8,861 nucleotides of DNA from Candidatus Dormiibacterota bacterium (GCA_955652545.1 CATPCA010000124.1:1-8861), one strand, 5' to 3'. Counted from the first letter of the stretch, positions 1 through 6,429 are shown. Program-made: numbers and translations. Notes: generated by a model from the sequence alone, not told the origin.

Positions 1-1
1 G

Positions 2-280
2 CTCCACGACAGCAACCAGGAGATCGTCCTCGTGGTCGGCCTGCTGGTGGTCATCGTCATCTCCTTTGGCGAGGGATTGTTCTGCTACAACGGCCTCAGC
101 AACGAGAAAAACCTGCCGAACGCGGCCACCTTCTATCTTGGGGTGGTGGCCATCGCAATCCCGATCCTGCTGCAGGTGATCTTTGCCCGCCTCGGCCGCG
201 GTGTCGCGGCCGATCGGCAGAGGGTCGACGGCTACCCCAACCCGCCGCCGGCGCCAGGCGACAGCTTGGAGCACCAGTGA
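2..280 (+). CDS. Small membrane protein, C-terminal part (5' end outside window)
   Basis: The frame is open from the first complete codon in the window to the TGA at 278-280, giving 92 visible residues. It may begin upstream; a GTG at 32 is the only obvious internal start and has no clear Shine-Dalgarno sequence. Two hydrophobic segments fit membrane helices, at about visible residues 8-28 (rich in V, L, I) and 43-63, followed by a basic stretch (ARLGRG) and a Pro-rich polar tail. By the positive-inside rule the tail is probably cytoplasmic. The stop overlaps the GTG start of the next gene as GTGA, so the two are translationally coupled and may work together. I do not recognise the family, and no catalytic motif is visible. 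Confidence 0.6.
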   Translation, partial: LHDSNQEIVLVVGLLVVIVISFGEGLFCYNGLSNEKNLPNAATFYLGVVAIAIPILLQVIFARLGRGVAADRQRVDGYPNPPPAPGDSLEHQ

Positions 281-1200
281 TCACCGCGCAACTGCTGATC
301 CATCACGCCTTCCTGGCGCGGGCCGGCGGCGGCCAGGGCTTCGGCGGGGGAGGCGGTGGCTTCGGCGGCGGCGGCTACTACGGCGGTGGCGGCTACTACG
401 GCGGCGGCGGCGGCGGCGGGTTCGGGTCCCTCGGGCTTCTGTCGGTGCTCTTCTTCGGCGGCGGTCCGTTCATCTTCATCTTCCTTCTGCTGATGGCGTT
501 CAACGCATGGCGGCGCATGTCGGGCGGCGGGATGCGCCTCCCGCAGCCGACGGGGTGGACGCCGGGCTACGGCGACAGCAGGCCGATGGGCGTCCCCTCG
601 GGCTTCGGCGTGGGCCAGATGACTGCGGCGCCGGACACCGTTGCGGATGGTCTGGCCGCGATCAAGGCCCACGACCCGGAGTTCGACCAGACGGAGTTCA
701 TCAACCAGGCACAGCGCGAGTTCTTCATCATCGAGAAGGCGTGGAGCGACTGCAAACCGGAGGAGAGCCGCCGGGTGATGTCCGACACGCTGTGGGACCA
801 GCACCGCGCCCAGATCGAGCAGTACGTGGCCAAGGGCCAGCACAACGTTCTCGACAACCTCGCGCTCGCCGATGCCACGATCGTCAACGCCAGCAGCGAC
901 AGCCATCACGATCGCATCCAGCTGCGCATGCATGCCGCGTGCGCGGACTACGACGTGGACAACACCACCAACAAGATCACGCGAGGCGACCGCAGCGTTG
1001 GCGAGTGGTACGAGGACTGGCTGTTCGAGCGCTCCTCGAAGGCAACCACACGTCCCGACGGCGGTACCATGGCGCAGCACTGTCCCAACTGCGGCGCACC
1101 GTTGGATGTCGACCTCAGCGGCGTGTGCTCGTACTGCAAGGCACCGGTGATGAGCGGTGACTACGACTGGGTGCTCACCCGCATCGACCAGGTCCCGTAG
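277..1200 (+). CDS. Tim44-like domain membrane protein with C-terminal zinc ribbon
   Basis: A 307-residue protein starting at GTG 277, chosen because a GGAG (268-271) lies 5 nt upstream and the start overlaps the previous stop as GTGA. The order is: short N-terminus; Gly/Phe/Tyr-rich stretch at about 17-50; hydrophobic membrane segment at about 52-78; flexible Pro/Gly linker; Tim44-like domain at about 120-265 (DPEFDQTEFINQAQREFF and following residues); and a zinc ribbon with Cys pairs at 269/272 and 284/287 (CPNCG and CSYCK). Bacterial Tim44-like proteins share a fold with the mitochondrial import-motor subunit Tim44, and are thought to bind membranes or partner proteins; their substrates are mostly unknown. 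The zinc ribbon near the C-terminus could mediate protein contacts. The family call is by sequence resemblance; the cellular role is not established. Confidence 0.8.
   Translation: MITAQLLIHHAFLARAGGGQGFGGGGGGFGGGGYYGGGGYYGGGGGGGFGSLGLLSVLFFGGGPFIFIFLLLMAFNAWRRMSGGGMRLPQPTGWTPGYGDSRPMGVPSGFGVGQMTAAPDTVADGLAAIKAHDPEFDQTEFINQAQREFFIIEKAWSDCKPEESRRVMSDTLWDQHRAQIEQYVAKGQHNVLDNLALADATIVNASSDSHHDRIQLRMHAACADYDVDNTTNKITRGDRSVGEWYEDWLFERSSKATTRPDGGTMAQHCPNCGAPLDVDLSGVCSYCKAPVMSGDYDWVLTRIDQVP
325..426 (+). repeat. Gly-rich low-complexity coding repeat (GGGGYY/GGGGF units)
   Basis: Within the Tim44-like gene, residues 17-50 are almost entirely Gly with regularly spaced aromatic residues: Phe at 22, 29 and 49 and Tyr pairs at 34-35 and 40-41. 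At DNA level it is a degenerate GGC/GGT tandem with a near-exact duplication of the segment encoding GGYYGG. Such tracts expand and contract by slippage in whole codons, so the length may vary between strains. Confidence 0.85.
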
Positions 1201-3171
1201 CTACGCCTCCTTGTCCGCCTCCGCTGCCGCGCGGGTCTGCAGCTCGTTGACCACGTTGGTGTCGGCCAGGGTGGTGGTGTCACCGAGCTGGCGGTTCTCG
1301 GAGATGTCGCGGAGCAGGCGTCGCATGATCTTGCCGCTTCGCGTCTTGGGCAGCTCCGGCGTGAACGTGATCCACTTCGGCTTGGCGATGGCGCCGATCA
1401 GCTTGCCGACGTGGTCGCGCAGCTCGCCAGCCAGCTCCGTGCTCTCCTGGATACCGCCGCGCACGGTCACGAAGGCGGCGATCGCCTGGCCGGTCTGCTC
1501 GTCCGCCTTGGCGGTGACCGCGGCCTCGGCCACCGAGGGGTGGTCGACGAGAGCAGACTCCACCTCGGTGGTGCTGATGCGGTGGCCGCTGACGTTCATG
1601 ACGTCGTCGACGCGACCCATGAACCAGAAGTAGCCGTCCTCGTCGATGCGAGCGCCGTCGCCGGCGAAGTACTTGTCGCCGTATTTGTTCCAGTACGTCT
1701 CCTTGTAACGCTCGTCATCACCCCAGATGCCCCGGAGCATGCCCGGCCAGGGGCGGGTCAGCACCGCGTACCCGGCACGGCCTGCGGGCACCTCCGTGCC
1801 CTCCTCGTCGACGACCGACGCGAAGACGCCGGGAAGCGGGCGGGTTGCCGATCCTGGCTTGAGGGTCAGGACCCCGGGCAGCGGAGCGATCATGATCCCA
1901 CCGGTCTCGGTCTGCCACCAGGTGTCGACCACGGGGGTGTTGCCCGCCCCGATGTGCTGCCGGTACCAGATCCACGCCTCCGGGTTGATCGGCTCCCCGA
2001 CGGTGCCGAGCAGGCGCAGCGACGAGAGATCGTGGCGTTCGGGGTACTCCGTGCCCCATTTCATGAAGGTGCGGATAGCAGTCGGCGCGCAGTACAGGAC
2101 GGTGACGCCGTACTTCTCGATGGTCGCCCACCAGCGATCCTTGTCGGGGAAGTCAGGGGTGCCCTCGTACATGACCGACGTGGCTCCGTTGCCCAGCGGC
2201 CCGTAGACGATGTAGGTGTGGCCGGTGACCCAGCCGATGTCGGCTGCGCACCAGAACACGGTGTCGGGTTGGATGTCGAACACCAGGTCGTGTGTGTACA
2301 TCGCTTGCAGCAGGTACCCGGCGGTGGTGTGCTTGATGCCCTTCGGCTTGGCGGTCGTCCCCGACGTATACAGGGTGTAGAGCAGGTCCTCGGACTCCAT
2401 CGCCTCGGGCTCGCAGGTGGCCGGCTGGCCAGCGACGAGGTCGTGGTACCAATGGTCGCGGCTCTCGGTCATCGGCACCTCGTTGCCCGTGCGCCTGACC
2501 ACGACGACATTGCGGATCGTCTCCGTCTTGGCGAGCGCCTCGTCGACATTGCGCTTGAGCGGGACGGTGCTGCCACGGCGCCAGGCCTCGTCTTGGGTGA
2601 TCAACAGCACCGACCCCGAGTCGTTCATCCGGTCGGCGACGGCTTCGGCCGAGAACCCACCGAACACGACCGAGTGAGCCGCACCGATGCGCGCGCACGC
2701 CAGCATCGCCACCGGCAGCTCGGGGACCATGCCCATATAGATGCCGACACGGTCGCCCTTCTTGACCCCGAGGTCGCGGAGCGCGTTGGCGAACTTGCAG
2801 ACCTGCTCGAGCAACTCCGCGTAGGTGATGGTGCGCGTGTCACCGGGCTCGCCTTCCCACAGGTAGGCGGTGCGGTCGCCGCGGCCATTCTCCACATGGC
2901 GGTCGAGGCATTGATAGCTCGCGTTGATGGTGCCGCCGACGAACCAGCGCGCGAAGGGCAGCTTCCAGTCCAGGACGGTGTCCCACTTGCGCGAGAAGGT
3001 CAGGTACTTCTCCGCCTGCTTCGCCCAGAAGGCCTCCAGATCCGCCTCAGCCTCGCGGTACAGCGAGTCGTCACGAACGTTTGCCCGTGCCTTGAACTCC
3101 TCGCTGGGCGGGAACGTGCGTCCCTCCTTGAGGAGGGCATCGATCGTGGAGTCAGAAGCAGCTTGAGCCAT
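1201..3171 (-). CDS. acs: Acetyl-CoA synthetase (AMP-forming)
   Basis: A cytoplasmic enzyme that converts acetate, ATP and CoA to acetyl-CoA, AMP and PPi. From ATG 3171 it has 656 residues, the usual length for Acs. Visible motifs in order: nucleotide-binding loop LYTSGTTAKPKG at 267-278; acetate-pocket motif WWQTETGG at 418-425, whose Trp is the residue known to limit the acyl pocket to acetate; hinge and CoA region RVDDVMNVSGHRIS at 520-533; and C-terminal PKTRSGK with Lys614, the catalytic lysine that Pat-type acetyltransferases modify in homologues. A TTG at 3189 would add six residues, but that codon lies on the GGAGGAG ribosome-binding site, so ATG 3171 is preferred. It lies 59 nt after satP on the same strand, which forms an acetate uptake and activation operon. 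Its TAG stop directly abuts the stop of the convergent Tim44-like gene. Confidence 0.97.
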   Translation of the reverse strand: MAQAASDSTIDALLKEGRTFPPSEEFKARANVRDDSLYREAEADLEAFWAKQAEKYLTFSRKWDTVLDWKLPFARWFVGGTINASYQCLDRHVENGRGDRTAYLWEGEPGDTRTITYAELLEQVCKFANALRDLGVKKGDRVGIYMGMVPELPVAMLACARIGAAHSVVFGGFSAEAVADRMNDSGSVLLITQDEAWRRGSTVPLKRNVDEALAKTETIRNVVVVRRTGNEVPMTESRDHWYHDLVAGQPATCEPEAMESEDLLYTLYTSGTTAKPKGIKHTTAGYLLQAMYTHDLVFDIQPDTVFWCAADIGWVTGHTYIVYGPLGNGATSVMYEGTPDFPDKDRWWATIEKYGVTVLYCAPTAIRTFMKWGTEYPERHDLSSLRLLGTVGEPINPEAWIWYRQHIGAGNTPVVDTWWQTETGGIMIAPLPGVLTLKPGSATRPLPGVFASVVDEEGTEVPAGRAGYAVLTRPWPGMLRGIWGDDERYKETYWNKYGDKYFAGDGARIDEDGYFWFMGRVDDVMNVSGHRISTTEVESALVDHPSVAEAAVTAKADEQTGQAIAAFVTVRGGIQESTELAGELRDHVGKLIGAIAKPKWITFTPELPKTRSGKIMRRLLRDISENRQLGDTTTLADTNVVNELQTRAAAEADKEA

Positions 3172-3180
3172 CGGGGTGGT

Positions 3181-3187
3181 CTCCTCC
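3181..3187 (-). promoter_or_regulatory. Ribosome-binding site that fixes the acs start
   Basis: The minus strand reads GGAGGAG, 9 nt before ATG 3171. It overlaps the second and third codons of the longer reading that starts at TTG 3189, which argues against that longer start. Confidence 0.85.
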
Positions 3188-3198
3188 AAACCCTAGCG

Positions 3199-3214
3199 CG
3201 ACGCTGGTGCGTCG
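3199..3214 (-). repeat. Intercistronic hairpin between satP and acs
   Basis: A perfect 6-bp stem with a 4-nt loop; the minus strand reads CGACGC-ACCA-GCGTCG. No U tract follows, so it is not a typical intrinsic terminator. It sits 17 nt after the satP stop and 11 nt before the acs ribosome-binding site. A role in mRNA stability or differential expression of the two genes is possible but inferred. Confidence 0.6.
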
Positions 3215-3230
3215 TTGTGAGTTGTGTTGG

Positions 3231-3845
3231 TCAGGTGGGCAGCACCTTCCGCTTGAAGTTGGCGTTGACGACGTCCGCGAAGGAGGCGTAGATCGCCGCC
3301 GCGGCGGTGGCGAGGCCGACGTAGCCGCCCAGTTGGATGGTTCCCGAGCTGGTGCCGAAGTTGCCGATGGCGAGCACCACAAAGGTGATGGCCAGCAGCA
3401 GGAACACCAGCTGCACGGCACGGGCGCCGGCCAGCGAGGCGACGAACATGTAGGCGGTGAAGACGCCCCACGCCAACAGGTACCAGCCGACGAAGTTGCT
3501 GACATCGCTGGCACCGGCGGTCTTGGGCACCAGCGGGATGAACACCACGACCAGCAGGTAGAAGCTCAGCCAGAAGGCGCCGTACGAGGTGAAGGCCGTC
3601 GCCGCGAACGTGTTGCCCCGCTTGAAGGCCCACATCCCGGCCACGAACTGCGCCAGGCCGCCGAAGGTGAGCGCCATGGACAGGACCAGGACCTCGGTGC
3701 TCTTGGGCAGGATCTGGGTATTGACCAGCGACAGCAGCAGGGTGGTGAAGGCGAAGCCGGCCAGCCCCAGCGGAGCCGGGTCCGCAATCTGCGGCGCTAC
3801 GTTCTCCGGCGTCCGGAGCGCCGTGTCTTCGAATGCTCGCGCCAT
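3231..3845 (-). CDS. satP: Acetate uptake transporter, GPR1/FUN34/YaaH (AceTr) family
   Basis: A 204-residue integral membrane protein, typical in length for bacterial SatP, which takes up acetate (and in some members succinate), probably with protons. It has a short polar N-terminus and then six hydrophobic segments. The family signature follows the N-terminus as DPAPLGLAGF at 22-31; the first residue is Asp where many homologues have Asn. A second conserved block, FKRGNTFAATAFTSYGAFW, is at 74-92. The ATG at 3845 has a strong AGGAGG 9 nt upstream. The gene comes first in a two-gene operon with acs, so imported acetate can be activated directly to acetyl-CoA. The family call is firm; the exact substrate range is inferred from acs. 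Confidence 0.93.
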   Translation of the reverse strand: MARAFEDTALRTPENVAPQIADPAPLGLAGFAFTTLLLSLVNTQILPKSTEVLVLSMALTFGGLAQFVAGMWAFKRGNTFAATAFTSYGAFWLSFYLLVVVFIPLVPKTAGASDVSNFVGWYLLAWGVFTAYMFVASLAGARAVQLVFLLLAITFVVLAIGNFGTSSGTIQLGGYVGLATAAAAIYASFADVVNANFKRKVLPT

Positions 3846-3867
3846 ATCGGTCAGCCTCCTCTCCAGG

Positions 3868-3887
3868 TGACGCCGCCAAGGGCGTCA
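3868..3887 (-). repeat. 5'-leader hairpin just upstream of the satP ribosome-binding site
   Basis: A perfect 7-bp inverted repeat with a 6-nt loop (TGACGCC and GGCGTCA). Its arm ends 3 nt before the GGAGAGGAGG ribosome-binding stretch of satP, so in the mRNA it would sit next to the binding site and could affect translation. Whether it is an RNA element or a DNA operator cannot be told from sequence. Confidence 0.5.
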
Positions 3888-3930
3888 GGCAGGCCCGATT
3901 TTGCTCTTACCTAGAGCGTTTGGGCAACGT

Positions 3931-3951
3931 GTTGTTGGTCGGTGCAACAAC
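3931..3951. promoter_or_regulatory. Inverted repeat, candidate operator upstream of satP
   Basis: A perfect 7-bp inverted repeat GTTGTTG-N7-CAACAAC, 86-106 bp upstream of the satP start. Its dyad form and position fit a binding site for a dimeric regulator of acetate use. It does not match the RamB or CRP/GlxR consensus as I know them, so the regulator is unknown. Confidence 0.45.
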
Positions 3952-3982
3952 CAGAGCTCTGCAGCGCCCGTTGCGTGGCTGC

Positions 3983-4021
3983 AAAAAGCCCGGCACCGTC
4001 GCGATGACGGCGCCGGGCTTT
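3983..4021 (-). terminator. Rho-independent terminator of dnaK
   Basis: A 16-bp stem (3985-4000 pairing with 4006-4021) with a 5-nt loop. On the minus strand the stem closes completely with one G-U pair and runs into TTTTT. On the plus strand the same position is an A-C mismatch and only three T follow. The structure therefore acts in the minus direction, ending dnaK transcription before satP. Confidence 0.9.
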
Positions 4022-4039
4022 GATCCCCGGTCGGGGATC
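4022..4039 (-). repeat. Second hairpin abutting the dnaK stop codon
   Basis: A perfect inverted repeat, GATCCCCG and CGGGGATC, separated by 2 nt. It begins inside the dnaK TGA (4038-4040) and ends directly where the terminator stem begins. The two hairpins form a tandem 3' structure. This one has no U tract of its own and may protect the 3' end or assist termination. Confidence 0.75.
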
Positions 4040-5942
4040 AGACCTCCTTGAACTCGGCGTCGACGACGTCCTCGCCGGCCGGCGGCGCAGCGTCCTGGTC
4101 ACCACCCGGTGAACCATTGGAGCCGCCGCCATCCGTGGAAGCACCCGCCTGCGCGTACACCGCCTCGCCGATCTTCTGAATCGACCCCTGCAGGTCGTCG
4201 GTGGCACGCTTGATGGCGTCGCTGTCGCCGGTGCCGATGGCGTCGCGCACCGCCTTGACCTTGGCCTCGATGTCGCTGCGCACGTCGGCCGGCACCTTGT
4301 CGCCGGCGTCGGTGAGCGCCTTCTCCGCCTGGTAGGCGAGGTTCTCGCCGCGGTTCTTGATCTCGATCCCCTCGGCCCGCTTTCGGTCCTCGTCGGCGTT
4401 GGCCTCCGCCTCCTTGACCATGCGCTCGACCTCGCTCTTGTCGAGCGTCGTCGAGCCGGTGATGGTCACCCGGTTCTCCTTGCCCGTGCCCCGATCCTTG
4501 GCGCTCACGTTGAGGATGCCGTTGGCGTCGATGTCGAAGGCGACTTCGATCTGGGGCATGCCGCGTGGCGCCGGCGCGATGCCGTCGAGGTTGAACGTGC
4601 CGAGGATGCGGTTGTCGCGCGCCAATGGACGCTCACCCTGGAGAACGACCACCTCGACGGAGTTCTGGTTGTCCGACGCGGTCGAGAACACCTGCGACTT
4701 CGATGTCGGGATGGTGGTGTTGCGCTCGATGAGCTTGGTGTTGACCTCGCCCTCGGTCATGATCCCGAGCGAGAGGGGCGTGACGTCGAGCAGGAGGACG
4801 TCCTTGACCTCGCCCTTGAGCACGCCCCCCTGGATGCCGGCGCCGATCGCCACCACCTCGTCCGGGTTGACGCCGCGGTGCGGCTCCTTGCCGGTCAGCG
4901 ACTTGACCAACTCCTGGATCACCGGCATGCGCGTCGATCCCCCGACCAGGATGACCTCGTCAAGGTCCTTGGCCGTGAGGCCGGCGTCCTTGAGGGCCTC
5001 CTCGAACGGCTTGCGGCAGCGCTCGGTGAGGTCCGCGGTGAGCTGCTCGAACTTGCTGCGCGACAGCGTGATCGCGAGGTGCTTCGGCCCCGACGCGTCG
5101 GCGGTGATGAAGGGGAGATTGATCTCCGTCTCCATCCGCTGCGACAGCTCGATCTTCGCCTTCTCCGCGGCCTCCGTGAGGCGCTGCAAGGCCTGGCGGT
5201 CGTTGCGCAGGTCGATGCCCTGGTCTTTCTTGAACTCGTCCGCGAGCCAGTCGACGGCACGGCGGTCGTAGTCGTCGCCACCGAGGTGGGTGTCACCGTT
5301 GGTCGCCTTGACCTCGAACACCCCCTCGCCGACCTCGAGGATGGAGACGTCGAAGGTGCCGCCACCGAGGTCGAACACGAGAATCTTTTCGTTGACCTTC
5401 TTGTCGAGCCCGTAGGCAAGGGCCGCGGCGGTGGGCTCGTTGATGATGCGCAGCACGTTCAGCCCGGCGATCTGGCCGGCGTTCTTGGTGGCCTGCCGCT
5501 GTGCGTCGTTGAAATACGCGGGGACCGTGATGACCGCCTCGGTCACCTTCTCACCGAGGTACGACTCGGCGTCCGTCTTGAGCTTCTGAAGGATCATCGC
5601 GGAGATCTGCTCAGGGGTGTACCTCTGCCCCACCACCTCGATCTCGACACGGCCATCCTTGCCGGTGACGACCTTGTAGGGGACCTGCTTGGCCTCCGTG
5701 CTGACCTCGTCGAGCTTGCGCCCCATGAAGCGCTTGATCGACGAGATGGTGTTCTCGGGATTGACCGCCGCCTGGCGGCGGGCGAGGGTGCCGACGAGTC
5801 GCTCGCCGGTCTTGGTGAAGGCGACCACCGATGGGGTGGTGCGGCCGCCTTCTGCGTTGGCGATGACCACGGGCTCGCCGCCCTCCATGGCGGCGATGAC
5901 GCTGTTGGTGGTGCCGAGGTCGATGCCGACTGTCTTGGCCAT
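4038..5942 (-). CDS. dnaK: Molecular chaperone DnaK (Hsp70)
   Basis: A cytoplasmic ATP-dependent chaperone of 634 residues. The nucleotide-binding domain shows [10 protein letters not shown] (7-16), [11 protein letters not shown] (191-201) and GGSTRMPV (334-341). The linker is [11 protein letters not shown] (382-392), followed by the substrate-binding domain, a helical lid and the conserved tail [12 protein letters not shown] 5942 is chosen because GGAGGGA lies 8 nt upstream and the protein then starts [10 protein letters not shown]; an upstream start at 5972 would add ten unconserved residues. Two oddities: residues about 75-98 are an insert absent from classical actinobacterial DnaK, and the usual ETxGGV of the substrate-binding domain reads MTEGEV (395-400). 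No grpE or dnaJ adjoins it, and a terminator follows at once. It may be a second, specialised dnaK; a sole housekeeping copy remains possible. Confidence 0.96.
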   Translation of the reverse strand: MAKTVGIDLGTTNSVIAAMEGGEPVVIANAEGGRTTPSVVAFTKTGERLVGTLARRQAAVNPENTISSIKRFMGRKLDEVSTEAKQVPYKVVTGKDGRVEIEVVGQRYTPEQISAMILQKLKTDAESYLGEKVTEAVITVPAYFNDAQRQATKNAGQIAGLNVLRIINEPTAAALAYGLDKKVNEKILVFDLGGGTFDVSILEVGEGVFEVKATNGDTHLGGDDYDRRAVDWLADEFKKDQGIDLRNDRQALQRLTEAAEKAKIELSQRMETEINLPFITADASGPKHLAITLSRSKFEQLTADLTERCRKPFEEALKDAGLTAKDLDEVILVGGSTRMPVIQELVKSLTGKEPHRGVNPDEVVAIGAGIQGGVLKGEVKDVLLLDVTPLSLGIMTEGEVNTKLIERNTTIPTSKSQVFSTASDNQNSVEVVVLQGERPLARDNRILGTFNLDGIAPAPRGMPQIEVAFDIDANGILNVSAKDRGTGKENRVTITGSTTLDKSEVERMVKEAEANADEDRKRAEGIEIKNRGENLAYQAEKALTDAGDKVPADVRSDIEAKVKAVRDAIGTGDSDAIKRATDDLQGSIQKIGEAVYAQAGASTDGGGSNGSPGGDQDAAPPAGEDVVDAEFKEV

Positions 5943-5950
5943 TGAATGAA

Positions 5951-5957
5951 TCCCTCC
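5951..5957 (-). promoter_or_regulatory. dnaK ribosome-binding site
   Basis: The minus strand reads GGAGGGA, 8 nt before ATG 5942. It lies inside the reading frame of the longer start at 5972 and so supports the shorter, conserved start. Confidence 0.85.
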
Positions 5958-5989
5958 GGGGATGGCGAACAAGGGGAGATCGGATAGTG

Positions 5990-6008
5990 GGCGTTTCTCA
6001 CGAACGCC
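5990..6008. promoter_or_regulatory. Inverted repeat upstream of dnaK, candidate operator
   Basis: A perfect 6-bp inverted repeat GGCGTT-N7-AACGCC, 48-66 bp upstream of the dnaK start and just upstream of a weak -10-like CTATCC (minus strand, 5982-5987). It is neither CIRCE (the HrcA site) nor HAIR (the HspR site). It could be an operator or a 5'-leader hairpin. Confidence 0.45.
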
Positions 6009-6069
6009 GTCCCAGGTGTCGTACCGCGGGGCAGGCCCATGCTAAACGTGTGGACGCCCTCGATGGCGC

Positions 6070-6075
6070 TAGGCT
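6070..6075 (+). promoter_or_regulatory. -10 box for a leaderless transcript
   Basis: TAGGCT matches TANNNT and ends 6 nt before ATG 6082, so transcription would begin on or next to the A of the start codon. There is no Shine-Dalgarno sequence at a usable distance. No convincing -35 is seen, which is common for such promoters in actinobacteria. Confidence 0.6.
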
Positions 6076-6081
6076 GAGGCG

Positions 6082-6429
6082 ATGAGAGAGCGCTGTGGCG
6101 TCGGGATGGCGGCGCAGCTCGAGGGCCTGCGCGAACGTGCCGACGAGGACTTCAGCAGCCCGCTGGGCATCAAGGTTCCAGGGCGCCATCAGCTCGACAT
6201 CGCCGAGCTCGGCCTGCGTGTGGCCATCACGCGGTCGCGCTACCCCAACACCGACGAGGGCGTCGACCAGTACGCCGTGACCATGACCCGCACCCGGCTC
6301 GACCAGCCCGCCGCCGACACCGAGGTGCGCATGGTGCTCGAGGCGGCCTTCGGCGACGCCGCCGGTGAAGCGGTCGAGCGCACGGGTGGCGGGCCGCTGG
6401 TGCGGATGTTCCGGGTCCCCGCCGCCTGA
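6082..6429 (+). CDS. Small protein of unknown function, probably leaderless
   Basis: A 115-residue protein I do not recognise. It has no signal peptide or membrane segment, so it is probably cytoplasmic. It is charged, with a helical-looking N-terminus (AAQLEGLRERADEDF, about 10-24), an alternating central part that may be beta strand (LDIAELGLRVAITRS, about 38-52; YAVTMTRTRL, about 64-73), a possible helix at 81-100 and a final strand (PLVRMFRVP). ATG 6082 is supported by the -10 box 6 nt upstream; ATG 6106 is an alternative. It is divergent from dnaK, 139 bp away, and converges on pcm with one base between the stops. A small alpha/beta fold is a guess from the pattern; no function is proposed. 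Confidence 0.7.
   Translation: MRERCGVGMAAQLEGLRERADEDFSSPLGIKVPGRHQLDIAELGLRVAITRSRYPNTDEGVDQYAVTMTRTRLDQPAADTEVRMVLEAAFGDAAGEAVERTGGGPLVRMFRVPAA

Larger units (their letters stand above)
3846..3982 (-). promoter_or_regulatory. Upstream region of the satP-acs operon
   Basis: The dnaK terminator ends at about 3983, so the satP-acs promoter must lie in these 137 bases. I see no convincing -35/-10 pair. On the minus strand TTGCCC and TAAGAG occur in order, but only 12 nt apart. Three inverted repeats crowd the region: GTTGTTG-N7-CAACAAC (3931-3951), GCTCT-N5-AGAGC (3903-3917) and TGACGCC-N6-GGCGTCA (3868-3887). Such density suggests regulated expression. The AGGAGG ribosome-binding site of satP is at 3855-3860. 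Confidence 0.5.

Noticed and set aside
328..426. Gly-rich tract as a CRISPR or intergenic repeat
   Set aside because: It is a coding low-complexity tract in frame with the Tim44-like gene; there are no spacers or conserved direct repeats.
232..1080. 282-codon open frame antisense to the Tim44-like gene
   Set aside because: The Ala-rich and Val-rich runs are the complement of the Gly-rich tract; the sense frame has clear Tim44 and zinc-ribbon motifs.
1411..3291. 626-codon open frame antisense to acs
   Set aside because: It lies opposite a certain acs gene. Its translation is rich in Arg, Asp, Val and Gly without family motifs, as expected for an antisense frame in GC-rich coding DNA.
4878..5945. 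355-codon open frame antisense to dnaK
   Set aside because: Same cause: an open antisense frame across highly biased dnaK codons, with no recognisable domain.
6020..6050. Possible CIRCE half-site (TTTAGCAT on the minus strand) upstream of dnaK
   Set aside because: Only a partial match to one arm; there is no GAGTGCTAA partner at 9 nt, and no HAIR-type CTTGAGT repeat either.
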